Below are positions 52,309-60,622 of a stretch of DNA of 61,907 bases, in pieces. Position 1 is the stretch's first letter. The number at the start of each line of letters is the position of its first letter. The DNA is from Microcoleus sp. CSU_2_2 (lineage in GTDB: Bacteria > Cyanobacteriota > Cyanobacteriia > Cyanobacteriales > Microcoleaceae), in contig JAAUPI010000002.1 in the NCBI GenBank assembly GCA_012035135.1, positions 1-61,907 on the forward strand. Reading direction: 5' to 3'. Position numbers and translations under genes: made by a program. The notes beneath the pieces were generated by a model that was not told where the DNA came from, searched no databases, and was given only the letters and a program-made list of their open reading frames with translations.

Positions 52309-54579
52309 CTAATTCACTTGACTCAGCCGTCGCAAATTCAAAATATCGCTCATATTTTTGATTTGCATACAAGTGCGCTCGAACTGTTCCTTGTCTTCAA
52401 TATCCATGCACAAGTCAATTAATGCTGGCAAACCGGGATAAGTTTTGACTTGAGCGCTGCGGACGTTGACTTTGTTGTCCTTCAAATGCGACAATACATC
52501 GTTGAGAACTCCGACTCGATCGAGAGCCTCAATTTGAATGTTAACAGCATAAGTATTCGGACGGCTACCATTCCGATCGCCCGAATTCCAACTTACAGGA
52601 ACCAACCGATCCCCAGGCACATTCTCCACATTTGAACAACCTTGCCGATGAATCGAAATTCCGTGAGTACGAGTCACAACTCCAATAATTGGTTCCCCCG
52701 GAATCGGACAACAGCAGCCAGATAAATGGTACATCAAGCCCTCAACACCTGCGATCGGTGATTTGCTCGGAGACGAACTAGGTGTCGGTTTCGGCGGCAT
52801 CATTGCAGGTATTTGCACGGGTACTTCTTGAGTTCCCACCGCAGGAGCAGTTTCTATTTTCTGCTTCACTTTTACTAAATCTCGCAGTCGATTTACCACC
52901 AGATTTAATGTCACTTCGCCATAGCCCAAAGCAGCTAATAAATCTTCGACACTGTGGTAATTGCAGCGCTGAGCCACCGATTGCATTGGTTCGGATTTTA
53001 GTAAAGATTCAAAGCCATTTTTACCTAATTCTTTTTCCAGCAATTCCCGCCCGCGAGCGACATTTTCATCTCGATGCGATCGCTTAAACCACTGTCGAAT
53101 TCGGTTTTTTGCCCCGTTTGTTTTAACAAAATTCAACCAATCCAAACTCGGACTACCATTTTTTTTATTCAGAATTTCGACAATATCGCCATTCTTTAAA
53201 ACCGTGTCCAGCGTCACTATCCGCCCATTCACCCGCGCGCCAGTGCAACGATTACCAATTTCTGTGTGAATGCGATAAGCAAAATCTACAGGTGTTGAAC
53301 CTTGGTTGAGAGCAATTACGTCTCCGTTAGGAGTAAAAACGTAGATATCTTCGTCAAATAAATTGTCCTTAACACTCTCTAAATATTCCCGATCGTCCTT
53401 GAGATCGCTTTGCCATTCTAGCAGTTGCCGCAGCCAAGTAAATTTCTCGTCGTCGCCAGTTACTTTAGTATTAGAACCGCCTGTTTCTTTGTATTTCCAG
53501 TGCGCGGCAATTCCGTATTCAGCAATGTGGTGCATTGCTACCGTGCGAATTTGAACTTCGATAGGACGGCCGCTGGTGCCGATGACTCCTGTATGCAAAG
53601 ATTGATAGCGATTTGCCTTCGGTAAGCCGATATAATCTTTAAAGCGGCCGGGTATGGGGCGAAAAGAATCGTGGACGATCGCCAAAGCTCGATAACAATC
53701 ATCATTGCTTTCTACAATTATCCGCACCGCAGCAATATCGTAAACTTGGTTAAACCCTTTTTGCCGTCGCTGCATCTTCCCGTAAATCCCGTATAAATGT
53801 TTGGGACGGCCGCTGACTTCGTAGCATTTAATGCCTAATTTTTCAAGTCTTTCTCGCAGAGTATCTGTAACTTCTGCGAGTTGAGTTTCTCGATCGGCTC
53901 GCTTCACCACCACCAAATCTTGAATTTCGCGGTAAGCCTCCGGTTCCAGGTATTTAAAAGCCAAATCTTCCAATTCCCACTTAAAGCGACCGATACCCAA
54001 ACGGTTAGCCAGGGGAGCAAAAATTTCTCGTGTTTCTAGGGCAATACTGCGCTGCTTTTCTGGCGACAAATGTTCCAGCGTCCTCATATTATGCAGCCTG
54101 TCTGCCAATTTGACTACAATTACGCGAATATCTTTTGCCATTGCCAAAAACATTCGGCGGAAATTTTCAGCTTGGCGCTCAGTTTTGCTCGAAAAATTAA
54201 ACTTAGAAAGTTTGGTGACACCTTCAACCAACTGTCGAACTTCATGCCCGAAACGCTGTTCCAAGTCTTCGACAGTAACATCCGTATCTTCCACAATGTC
54301 GTGGAGGAAACCGGCTGCTATCATGGCACTGTTGCCGCCCATATACCGCAAGATTCCAGCGACAGCTACCGGATGGCAAATGTAAGGTTCTCCTGACTTG
54401 CGGTATTGTCCTTCGTGCAACTCGCGAGCAAATTCAAAAGCCCGACAAATTAAGTTGTTGTCAGTCGGGCAATTGAGGTTGGGGTCAACATCAACTTGCG
54501 ATCGAGCATTCAGGCATTCTTGCAGCCAGTCGGGAATTAGAGCAGGATCGATCGAATGAGTCAGAATTTGAGTGTTCAT
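52309..54579 (-). CDS. Bifunctional (p)ppGpp synthetase/hydrolase RelA/SpoT
   Basis: This RSH enzyme of 756 residues makes and degrades the stringent-response alarmone. The HD hydrolase domain (about 50-200) has YICHPVAVAGIL, AAGFLHDIVEDT and LADRLHNMRTL. The synthetase domain (about 245-360) has PKHLYGIYGKM and KANRYQSLHTGVIG. TGS (about 410-470, FTPNGDVIALNQGSTPVDFA) and a C-terminal ACT domain (about 680-756) follow. Both active sites look intact, so it is bifunctional. The Met at 54579 is chosen over one three codons upstream. Confidence 0.95.
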   Translation of the reverse strand: MNTQILTHSIDPALIPDWLQECLNARSQVDVDPNLNCPTDNNLICRAFEFARELHEGQYRKSGEPYICHPVAVAGILRYMGGNSAMIAAGFLHDIVEDTDVTVEDLEQRFGHEVRQLVEGVTKLSKFNFSSKTERQAENFRRMFLAMAKDIRVIVVKLADRLHNMRTLEHLSPEKQRSIALETREIFAPLANRLGIGRFKWELEDLAFKYLEPEAYREIQDLVVVKRADRETQLAEVTDTLRERLEKLGIKCYEVSGRPKHLYGIYGKMQRRQKGFNQVYDIAAVRIIVESNDDCYRALAIVHDSFRPIPGRFKDYIGLPKANRYQSLHTGVIGTSGRPIEVQIRTVAMHHIAEYGIAAHWKYKETGGSNTKVTGDDEKFTWLRQLLEWQSDLKDDREYLESVKDNLFDEDIYVFTPNGDVIALNQGSTPVDFAYRIHTEIGNRCTGARVNGRIVTLDTVLKNGDIVEILNKKNGSPSLDWLNFVKTNGAKNRIRQWFKRSHRDENVARGRELLEKELGKNGFESLLKSEPMQSVAQRCNYHSVEDLLAALGYGEVTLNLVVNRLRDLVKVKQKIETAPAVGTQEVPVQIPAMMPPKPTPSSSPSKSPIAGVEGLMYHLSGCCCPIPGEPIIGVVTRTHGISIHRQGCSNVENVPGDRLVPVSWNSGDRNGSRPNTYAVNIQIEALDRVGVLNDVLSHLKDNKVNVRSAQVKTYPGLPALIDLCMDIEDKEQFERTCMQIKNMSDILNLRRLSQVN

Positions 54580-55170
54580 GGGGTACACCTTTAAAACTTA
54601 GAAATACAAATGCATTAGAAGTCTGTTGTGGGTTCAATTACGGAAATTCTGTGTTTAGTTGTCCTAAACTAATCGCTAGTTAAAATTTGCAATTGCAAAA
54701 AATAGTCGATTTTTCTGTCAACTATACCTATCTAATTCCGAATCATCCCCCTTCGCAGGGAAGAAAAGATAGTAACACCATTGCAGCGGCTGTGGCGCTC
54801 CGATCCGCTAAAATAAGAACATTTGAGCAGTTGCACGACTTGGGAAGGGCGATCGAGATTACTCATAGGTAACACGATTGCTCAAAACAGAAGCCAGACG
54901 GGTCAGCCGATTTTAGATTTTAGATTTTAGAGGCGACCCCACGGATAAATCCGTTCGTCTAGCATCGGAACGATGCTACGCTTTTTAAAGTCTCCACTGA
55001 TGAATCCGGGTGCTTGTGACCCAATTGGTTTCAGTCAACTTACGCCCACCAGTACAGAAAATTTCTCAATAAACAGGGAATTTCTGCAAAAATGCACGAC
55101 TTCCCTTAATATGAGCAAAATTTAAGTAAATGTCTACTTTGATTATAAATACAAATTTATTTACACAATC
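54580..55170. other. Long intergenic region upstream of the RSH gene and patD
   Basis: This 591-bp divergent gap has no gene I can support. It contains TTTTAGATTTTAGATTTTAG triplets (about 54911-54930) and a small hairpin, AGCATCG-GAA-CGATGCT (54961-54977), followed by ACGCTTTTT. The hairpin resembles a Rho-independent terminator on the + strand, so a small RNA ending near 54990 is possible. A 61-codon open frame at 54687-54872 has no protein-like features. Confidence 0.4.
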
Positions 55171-55581
55171 ATGATACTGTCCGAAGGTCGCCGCCAACTC
55201 TACCAAGAATTACAGCAAGCACTCGAACAGCTACAAACAACCGCTGCACAGGATAATCTCGATCGGGCACTGCTGGCAGCCGAATACAGAAAAGTGCAAC
55301 AATTTTTCGGAAACCAAATTATGAAAGCCGACAGCGGTGAGTTAGAGCCGTCAGAAACACCCCCAGAACAGTCCTATTTGACGGAAATTCACAAGCAACT
55401 ACGGTTGTTGGGGACAGACGTAACGTTTTTGCAAGCATCGCGCCAACCAGCGACAGCGACAGCGAGGCAAACTGCGGCACACGCGAGGCTTAACACGCTA
55501 ATTGGCTACTGCGGTGCGCTGCTGCAAAAAAATTCTGGTTCTTCAGGACCCACTGAGAAGGCAGAATTAATAACTGATTAA
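55171..55581 (+). CDS. patD: PatD-like protein (heterocyst frequency control family)
   Basis: This 136-residue helical protein resembles PatD, which in Anabaena tunes heterocyst frequency and binds FtsZ. Visible are YQELQQALEQLQTT, VQQFFGNQIM, the conserved EQSYLTEIHKQLRLLGTDV followed by TFLQASRQP, and LNTLIGYCGALLQ. Homologues also occur in non-heterocystous species, so it does not prove that heterocysts form. It is 32 bp upstream of a zinc-ribbon gene on the same strand. Confidence 0.75.
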   Translation: MILSEGRRQLYQELQQALEQLQTTAAQDNLDRALLAAEYRKVQQFFGNQIMKADSGELEPSETPPEQSYLTEIHKQLRLLGTDVTFLQASRQPATATARQTAAHARLNTLIGYCGALLQKNSGSSGPTEKAELITD

Positions 55582-55613
55582 CAGGGAATTGAGAAGGCAA
55601 GGAGAAAAAAGCC

Positions 55614-56195
55614 GTGGAATGTCCAAAATGCAAACATCCCAACTTAGAGGGCGGCACTTTAGCCGGCAGTATGTCGGTGCAGTGGTGTCCCAACTGTTAT
55701 GGTATCTGGATTCCAGGCAGAGAATACGAAGCTTGGCAAAAGAGCTACGGCAAGTGGTCGATTAAATCCGAGGTTCAGCAGAGAGGCGCTCTTGGCATCG
55801 AATTCACGCCGTCTCCCTACGACAGCAAAGCTGCATTGTGTCCTGAAGACGGTCACTACCTGTCGCGGGCGAAAGTTCCCTTTAGCAGAGTGCCTTTTTA
55901 CATAGAGCGCTGTATGCTTTGCGGGGGAATTTGGTGCGATAACGGCGAGTGGGACATTCTCGAAAGTCTGGGATTCCACACCGAGATTGACAAGATGTTT
56001 TCCCCTAATTGGCAAGCGAAGGCGCGGGTGCAGGAACTCGCCGAAAGAGAACGTCAAGTGCTCATTGACAAGTTGGGGCCTGATATTGCCGGGTATGTGT
56101 TGGAACTAGCGGAAGTTTTAGCAGACCATCCTCACGCAGATTGTGCGGCTACTTATATATTGCGAAAAGCTGAATTGAAGCGAAGGGAAATTTAG
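55614..56195 (+). CDS. TFIIB-type zinc-ribbon protein, unknown function
   Basis: This 193-residue protein has two zinc ribbons: MECPKCKHPNLEG with WCPNCYGIWIPG (about 1-36), and LCPEDGHYLSR with IERCMLCGGIWCDNGEWDIL (about 77-118). A helical C-terminus follows (ARVQELAERERQVLID). It starts with GTG at 55614, 32 bp after the patD-like stop, so the two are likely co-transcribed. The zf-TFIIB family is widespread and has no general function. Confidence 0.8.
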   Translation: MECPKCKHPNLEGGTLAGSMSVQWCPNCYGIWIPGREYEAWQKSYGKWSIKSEVQQRGALGIEFTPSPYDSKAALCPEDGHYLSRAKVPFSRVPFYIERCMLCGGIWCDNGEWDILESLGFHTEIDKMFSPNWQAKARVQELAERERQVLIDKLGPDIAGYVLELAEVLADHPHADCAATYILRKAELKRREI

Positions 56196-56199
56196 TCAG

Positions 56200-56396
56200 T
56201 TGACAGCTTGCCCGCTCGCCGGCCGTTGGGTTGACAGCTTGCCCGCTCGCTCTTGGGCGGGCACGGGGACACCGCCCCTACCCCTACATTTATCGAATGG
56301 CTTGAGATTCTTTTTAGGAGATATCTAATGACTAATGACTAATGACCAATGACTAATGACCAATGACTAAGGACTAAGGACTAATGACTAATGACT
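56200..56396. repeat. Short tandem repeats upstream of and into the Opp/Dpp ATPase gene
   Basis: TTGACAGCTTGCCCGCTCGC occurs twice (56202-56250) and is related to the 30-bp repeat at 23551. GCGGGCACGGGGACACCGCC follows, related to the GC-rich repeats near 22830. From 56325 to 56396 there are about ten 7-bp units (AATGACT, AATGACC, AGGACTA). The ATG of the next gene lies in this last array. Confidence 0.85.
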
Positions 56397-57274
56397 ATTC
56401 TTTGTTTTCCGTCGAAAATCTGCGAGTAGCTTATCCCCAGCGGCGAGGCCAATCCGGTTGGGCGGTTGATGATGTTTCCCTGACGCTGCAACCGGGCGAA
56501 AAGCTGGGATTAGTAGGGGAGTCGGGATGCGGCAAGTCAACTCTGGGAAGGGCTGCGATGCGGTTGCTGCCTGAATCTACGCAAATTGAAGGGCGAGTTG
56601 GCTTTGCTGGAGAATCTGTGTTTGAGATGAATGCGTCGCGACTCAGACGGTTTCGCGGGGAAGCTGTGGCATTGATTTTTCAAGATCCGATGACTCGTCT
56701 CGATCCTTTGATGACTATCGGCGAACATTGTATTGAAACTTTGCAAGCTCATAGACCGAATTTGGATCGCAAGCAAGCTAAGAAAAGGGCGATCGAAATT
56801 CTGGAAGCTGTGAAAATTCCCGCGTCTCGCTGGTCGCAATTTCCTCACGAATTTAGTGGTGGAATGCGGCAAAGAGTGGCAATTGCTTTGGCTCTTTTGC
56901 TCGATCCTAAATTAATTGTTGCCGACGAACCGACTACCAGTTTGGATGTCACTGTAGCCGCTCAGATTTTGCAGGAATTAACGCGACTTTGTGCGGAACG
57001 GGGAACGGCTATTTTGTTCATTTCTCACGATTTGGCGATGGTGGCTGAGTATTGCGATCGCATTGCAGTGATGTACGGTGGCAAAGTAGTAGAAACTGGG
57101 CCTGTGCAGAATGTTTTTCAACAACCGCAGCATGAATATACTCGATCGCTCTTAAAAGCAGCTTTGCATATTCAGAAGGAAGAAGGAAGAAGAACCCCCC
57201 CCTACCCCCCCCCAAGGGGGAAAGAAGGAAGAAGGAAGAGAACAAACCGATTTTCAGATTCAGTCTCAGTCTAA
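56384..57274 (+). CDS. Opp/Dpp-type ABC transporter ATPase, first half
   Basis: This peptide/nickel-family ATP-binding subunit of 296 residues has Walker A VGESGCGKSTLGR (about 46-58), the Q-loop IFQDPMTRLDP, signature FSGGMRQRVAIALALL, Walker B LIVADEPTTSLD and switch His in FISHDLAM. The conserved protein ends near HIQKEE; the last 30 residues come from a GGAAGAA/poly-C repeat (57178-57240). In that repeat the frame is lost relative to the second ATPase, with which it was probably fused. The first seven residues derive from AATGACT repeats. There is no permease gene nearby. Confidence 0.85.
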   Translation: MTNDYSLFSVENLRVAYPQRRGQSGWAVDDVSLTLQPGEKLGLVGESGCGKSTLGRAAMRLLPESTQIEGRVGFAGESVFEMNASRLRRFRGEAVALIFQDPMTRLDPLMTIGEHCIETLQAHRPNLDRKQAKKRAIEILEAVKIPASRWSQFPHEFSGGMRQRVAIALALLLDPKLIVADEPTTSLDVTVAAQILQELTRLCAERGTAILFISHDLAMVAEYCDRIAVMYGGKVVETGPVQNVFQQPQHEYTRSLLKAALHIQKEEGRRTPPYPPPRGKEGRRKRTNRFSDSVSV

Positions 57275-57290
57275 TTCTCCTCTTTTAACT

Positions 57291-57599
57291 GTGACTAATT
57301 TGCAGCAACACTACAGTTTAGAAAGTAATTTATTAGAACAGTTATTTTCCCGGAAGCGCGATGTAATTAAAGCAGTAGACGGCGTTAGTTTAGAGCTAGA
57401 ACGGGGCGAAACCCTAGGGCTGGTGGGGGAGTCCGGCTGTGGCAAAAGTACCTTGTCGCGCACAATTTTGCAGCTCATTCCATCTACTGGCGGGAAAGTT
57501 GAATTTCAAGGCATAGATCTCACTGCACTGTCTCGCGATGCTGTGAGAAAACACCGTCGGCAAATGCAATGGTATTTCAAGATCCCCACGCTTGTTTGA
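57291..57599 (+). CDS. Opp/Dpp-type ABC ATPase, second half, N-terminal piece (frameshifted)
   Basis: It encodes the Walker A part of the second ATPase: DVIKAVDGVSLELERGETLG, VGESGCGKSTLSRTILQ and KHRRQMQ. The frame is open back to at least about 57180, across the poly-C repeat. At 57565-57572 (CAAATGCAATGG) one A appears to be missing, since the expected RRQMQMVFQDP continues in the +1 frame. The last 8 residues (WYFKIPTLV) are therefore out of frame. A GTG at 57291 is the listed start, but the gene was probably one fused reading frame from 56384. Confidence 0.75.
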   Translation: MTNLQQHYSLESNLLEQLFSRKRDVIKAVDGVSLELERGETLGLVGESGCGKSTLSRTILQLIPSTGGKVEFQGIDLTALSRDAVRKHRRQMQWYFKIPTLV

Positions 57600-58090
57600 A
57601 TCCGATGATGACAGTCGGGCAAAGTATTGCCGATCCTTTGTTTATTCACAAATTAGCTACTCCTGAAGCAGCAAAAAAACAAGTAATCCAAATGTTGGAG
57701 CGGGTGGGTTTGACTCCGGGGGAGGATTTCTACAGTCGCCGTCCAGATGAATTGTCGGGAGGACAACAGCAGCGTGTTGCCATCGCCCGGGCTTTGATTA
57801 CTCGGCCACAACTAATTATTTGTGACGAACCTGTGAGTATGTTGGATGCGAGCGTGCAGACGCAAGTTTTAGAATTGATGTTGGAGTTGAAGCAAGAATT
57901 TAATCTAACTTATTTGTTTATTACGCACGATTTGTGGGTGGCAAGATTTTTTTGCGATCGAATTGCGGTAATGAATGCTGGCAAAATTGTGGAAATCGGC
58001 GAAACAAGAGATATTTTTACTAATCCACAGCACCCTTACACTCAGCAGTTGTTGCAAGCTGCTCCTTTACTAGCTCGCACTCAAAGCTAG
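57569..58090 (+). CDS. Opp/Dpp-type ABC ATPase, second half, C-terminal piece
   Basis: It continues the second ATPase after the frameshift: MVFQDPHACLNPMMTVGQSI, signature LSGGQQQRVAIARAL, Walker B LIICDEPVSMLD, switch FITHDLWVARFF, and a C-terminal GETRDIFTNPQHPYTQQLL typical of peptide transporters. Without Walker A this piece cannot bind ATP alone. Together 56384-58090 is either a pseudogene or a gene with two sequence errors. Confidence 0.75.
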   Translation: MVFQDPHACLNPMMTVGQSIADPLFIHKLATPEAAKKQVIQMLERVGLTPGEDFYSRRPDELSGGQQQRVAIARALITRPQLIICDEPVSMLDASVQTQVLELMLELKQEFNLTYLFITHDLWVARFFCDRIAVMNAGKIVEIGETRDIFTNPQHPYTQQLLQAAPLLARTQS

Positions 58091-58093
58091 AAA

Positions 58094-58254
58094 ATTTGGG
58101 AATTGGGTAATGGGAATTGGGCAAGGAGAGCATCGGAAATTAGTTATTGGTTATTAGAAATTATAACAACAAGTAACAAATAACTAATAACGAATAGCTA
58201 ATAACAAGTGCTTGACTCTCAACTGTCAACTGTCAACTATCAACTGTCAGATGC
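58094..58254. repeat. Short tandem repeats upstream of the sigma factor gene
   Basis: GAATTGGGTAATGGGAATTG (58102-58121) leads to TTAGTTATTGGTTATTAG-type and AACTAATAAC units (58140-58205), then CTCAACTGTCAACTGTCAAC (58216-58235). The roughly 90 bp between these and the GTG at 58347 could hold the promoter. Confidence 0.7.
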
Positions 58255-58346
58255 GCACCAGCTCAGCTCGTCCCGAATCCTAGTCCTAGCCGTTCCGCTG
58301 CTATTTAAAAAATAGATTTCGGCAATTTCGGGTTAAATTCGTTACA

Positions 58347-59480
58347 GTGAAGGCAGACTTTTCAAATCCCTCCACCGACACCAATCACCATATGGCAGAA
58401 TCTGACTTGAGCAGTTTTGCGGTGGCACCCGAAGCCTCTCTCGCGATCGCAGACGATGCAGACGATGCAGACGATGAGGACACCGATATCAATTATCTGA
58501 CTGTAACTCGATCGTCAGCATACAACTGGTCGGCCGACGATCCCGTAGGAGCTTTGTTCAAGGAAATGGCTCGCTATCCTTTGCTGACAGCCACCGAAGA
58601 GGTGGAGTTGGCGCGCCGTGTCCGAGAATTGGTAGCCCTTGAGGAACTCGAACAGCGTTTGCAGCAGGAATTGGGGAGAGTTTCGACAAAAGCTGAACTC
58701 GCCGTGGCTGCGGGATTGAGCGAAACTCAACTGCAACACTTCCGCCACCAGTGCCAGTCTGCGAAACGGAAAATGATTAGCTCTAATTTGCGGTTGGTGG
58801 TTTCGATTGCCAAACGTTATCTCAATCGGGGCGTGCCGTTTCTAGATTTAATTCAGGAAGGAGCTTTGGGTTTGAACCGAGCCGCCGAAAAGTTTGATCC
58901 GGAAAAGGGTTATAAGTTTTCTACTTATGCCTATTGGTGGATTCGCCAAGGAATTACGCGGACAATTGCCAATCAAGGGCGGACAATTCGCTTGCCGGTT
59001 CATATTGTCGAACAGTTAAATAAACTGAAAAGAGCTTATGTGGATTTGAGGCGCTCTCTCCAACGCAATCCGACTGAAGCTGAGCTGATTAGAGAAATGG
59101 AAATTTCTTCCGAACAGCTTCGCTACCTCCAGCAAGTACGTCGGCAATCTTTGTCTCTCAACCATCGTATCGGCTCGGAAGAAAGTTCGGAACTGTTGGA
59201 TGTTCTTGAAGATAACGCGACGCAATCTCCCGAAGCTCAAATGAATGAGATGATGATGCGTCAAGATATTTTGGAGGTGTTGGACAATATTTTGACTCAG
59301 CGGGAAAAAGAGATTGTGGCGATGCGTTATGGTTTGGTGACGGGGGAACCTTACACTTTAGAAGAGGTTAGTAGTTTGTTCAATTTGTCCCGCGAACGAG
59401 TTCGTCAAATTCAAAATAAGGCGATGCGGAAGCTGCGGCGGCCTCAAGTGACTGAACGCTTGAAGGGTTGGTTAAGATAA
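58347..59480 (+). CDS. sigC: Group 2 RNA polymerase sigma factor (SigC-like)
   Basis: This 377-residue sigma-70 factor has an acidic N-terminus with a DADDADDADDED stretch from a 9-bp GCAGACGAT triplication. Region 1.2 is DPVGALFKEMARYPLLTATEE. Region 2 is SNLRLVVSIAKRYLNRGVPF and GLNRAAEKFDPEKGYKFSTY then AYWWIRQGITRTIA. Region 3 is TEAELIREMEISSEQLRYLQ, and region 4.2 is EEVSSLFNLSRERVRQIQNK. The Asn in ALGLNRAAEKF and the length suggest SigC, a group 2 factor for stationary-phase or stress expression. The subgroup is by eye. It starts with GTG; the Met at 58392 is an alternative. Confidence 0.85.
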   Translation: MKADFSNPSTDTNHHMAESDLSSFAVAPEASLAIADDADDADDEDTDINYLTVTRSSAYNWSADDPVGALFKEMARYPLLTATEEVELARRVRELVALEELEQRLQQELGRVSTKAELAVAAGLSETQLQHFRHQCQSAKRKMISSNLRLVVSIAKRYLNRGVPFLDLIQEGALGLNRAAEKFDPEKGYKFSTYAYWWIRQGITRTIANQGRTIRLPVHIVEQLNKLKRAYVDLRRSLQRNPTEAELIREMEISSEQLRYLQQVRRQSLSLNHRIGSEESSELLDVLEDNATQSPEAQMNEMMMRQDILEVLDNILTQREKEIVAMRYGLVTGEPYTLEEVSSLFNLSRERVRQIQNKAMRKLRRPQVTERLKGWLR

Positions 59481-59541
59481 TTCCACATTAAATAGGTTGG
59501 ATATGATATTTTGATGTTTGATTGTCGCGTACTACTTGTCT

Positions 59542-60027
59542 ATGTCTTCTGAGGTAATTTTGCGTCCCGCAGTGCGAGCCGATGTGCCTGTGCTGTTCGA
59601 TCTGATTAAAGCTTTAGCTGAGTACGAAAAGTTATCTGATGCTGTGACTGGCAGTGGGGCTGATTTAGAGAATCATTTGTTTGGCGATCGACCTTTTGCG
59701 GAAGCAATTTTAGCAGAATGCGAGGGTCGAGTTGTTGGCTGGGCGCTGTTTTTTCACAACTATTCTACTTTTTTGACTCAGCCGGGAATTTATGTGGAAG
59801 ATTTGTTCGTGCTTCCGGAGCTTCGAGGGCGGGGAATTGGCAAGTCTTTGATTGTTTATTTGGCAAACTTGACAGTCGAACGGGGCTGCGGGCGTTTGGA
59901 ATGGAGCGTTTTGGATTGGAATGAATTGGCGATTGGATTTTATAAGGGCATTGGTGCTGATGTGATGCCTGACTGGCGGATTTGTCGGGTGGCGGGCAAA
60001 TCTCTGGCGAGTTTGGCGTCGAAGTAA
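59542..60027 (+). CDS. GNAT-family N-acetyltransferase
   Basis: The 161-residue protein has the acetyl-CoA fold: VILRPAVRADVPVLFDLIKAL, GWALFFHNYSTFL, the strand VEDLFVLPELRGRGIGKSL with the Q/RxxGxG/A pyrophosphate loop, and LEWSVLDWNELAIGFYKGIGA. It resembles diamine/spermidine N-acetyltransferases. The substrate is not certain. The Met at 59542 matches the family start; the open frame begins eight codons earlier. Confidence 0.9.
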   Translation: MSSEVILRPAVRADVPVLFDLIKALAEYEKLSDAVTGSGADLENHLFGDRPFAEAILAECEGRVVGWALFFHNYSTFLTQPGIYVEDLFVLPELRGRGIGKSLIVYLANLTVERGCGRLEWSVLDWNELAIGFYKGIGADVMPDWRICRVAGKSLASLASK

Positions 60028-60149
60028 TTCAGGGCGGGCTAGGAGCAACAGTCCATAAAAATTTCATCTCTTGTATAACAGGCCTCTTGCTTGTTATTAG
60101 AACAAGGGAACATTTAGATGATAGTTGGATTCGATCGGGAGAATAGATT

Positions 60150-60356
60150 GTGATTATTTGGGTAAACGAACAAATCGATCCGTCAGGTATTATTTATGCT
60201 TGTATTGCTTGTTGCGATGAAACTCAAGCTAAGCAATGTCACGAATCTTTTGAGCAAAATTTGATGGCAGATCAAAAAAAGATGGGCTGGGTTGCGACAT
60301 TGCGAACAGTTAGTTCTTGGGATGATGTGCCCGTTAATTCGTTGAAATTGAATTGA
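60150..60356 (+). CDS. Small conserved-looking protein, unknown function
   Basis: This 68-residue soluble protein starts with GTG: MIIWVNEQIDPSGIIYACIA, then CCDETQAKQCHESFEQN, KKMGWVATLRTVSSWDDVPV and NSLKLN. The composition and the WVATLR-SSWDDVP ending look protein-like and resemble small cyanobacterial proteins I have seen, but no domain name is known to me. It lies in the same direction as the GNAT gene, 122 bp downstream. Confidence 0.6.
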   Translation: MIIWVNEQIDPSGIIYACIACCDETQAKQCHESFEQNLMADQKKMGWVATLRTVSSWDDVPVNSLKLN

Positions 60357-60622
60357 TGCGGAGGAATGCAGTCTAAATATTTAGTCTGGCATGATTTCGA
60401 TTCGATCGCCTCAGATAGTCTTGCATATTAGTGCAGAAAATACAAGATTATTTGACAACAAAATTGTTAATTTTTGCAATCTGCCGTATTATGAAAACTT
60501 ATGAATAGAGTCCTTACCCTGCACTTCATCAACGGTTTGATTCTCGTCAAATGTAACTGTCAACTGTCAAATGTAACTGTCAACTGCTATAGAGGCATTT
60601 TAAATTCTCAAGTTAATTTTTT
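60357..60622. other. Intergenic region with CAACTGT repeats
   Basis: It contains two copies of GTCAAATGTAACTGTCAACT (about 60547-60589) just before the next gene, and otherwise A+T-rich sequence. No RNA gene or ORF is supported. Confidence 0.5.

Noticed and set aside
54687-54872. 61-codon open frame upstream of patD
   Set aside because: It has no start signal, a mixed composition and no recognisable motif; it is probably chance.
55171-55581. Evidence for heterocyst formation
   Set aside because: PatD-like proteins and PatA-type regulators occur also in species without heterocysts; no het or nif gene is present.
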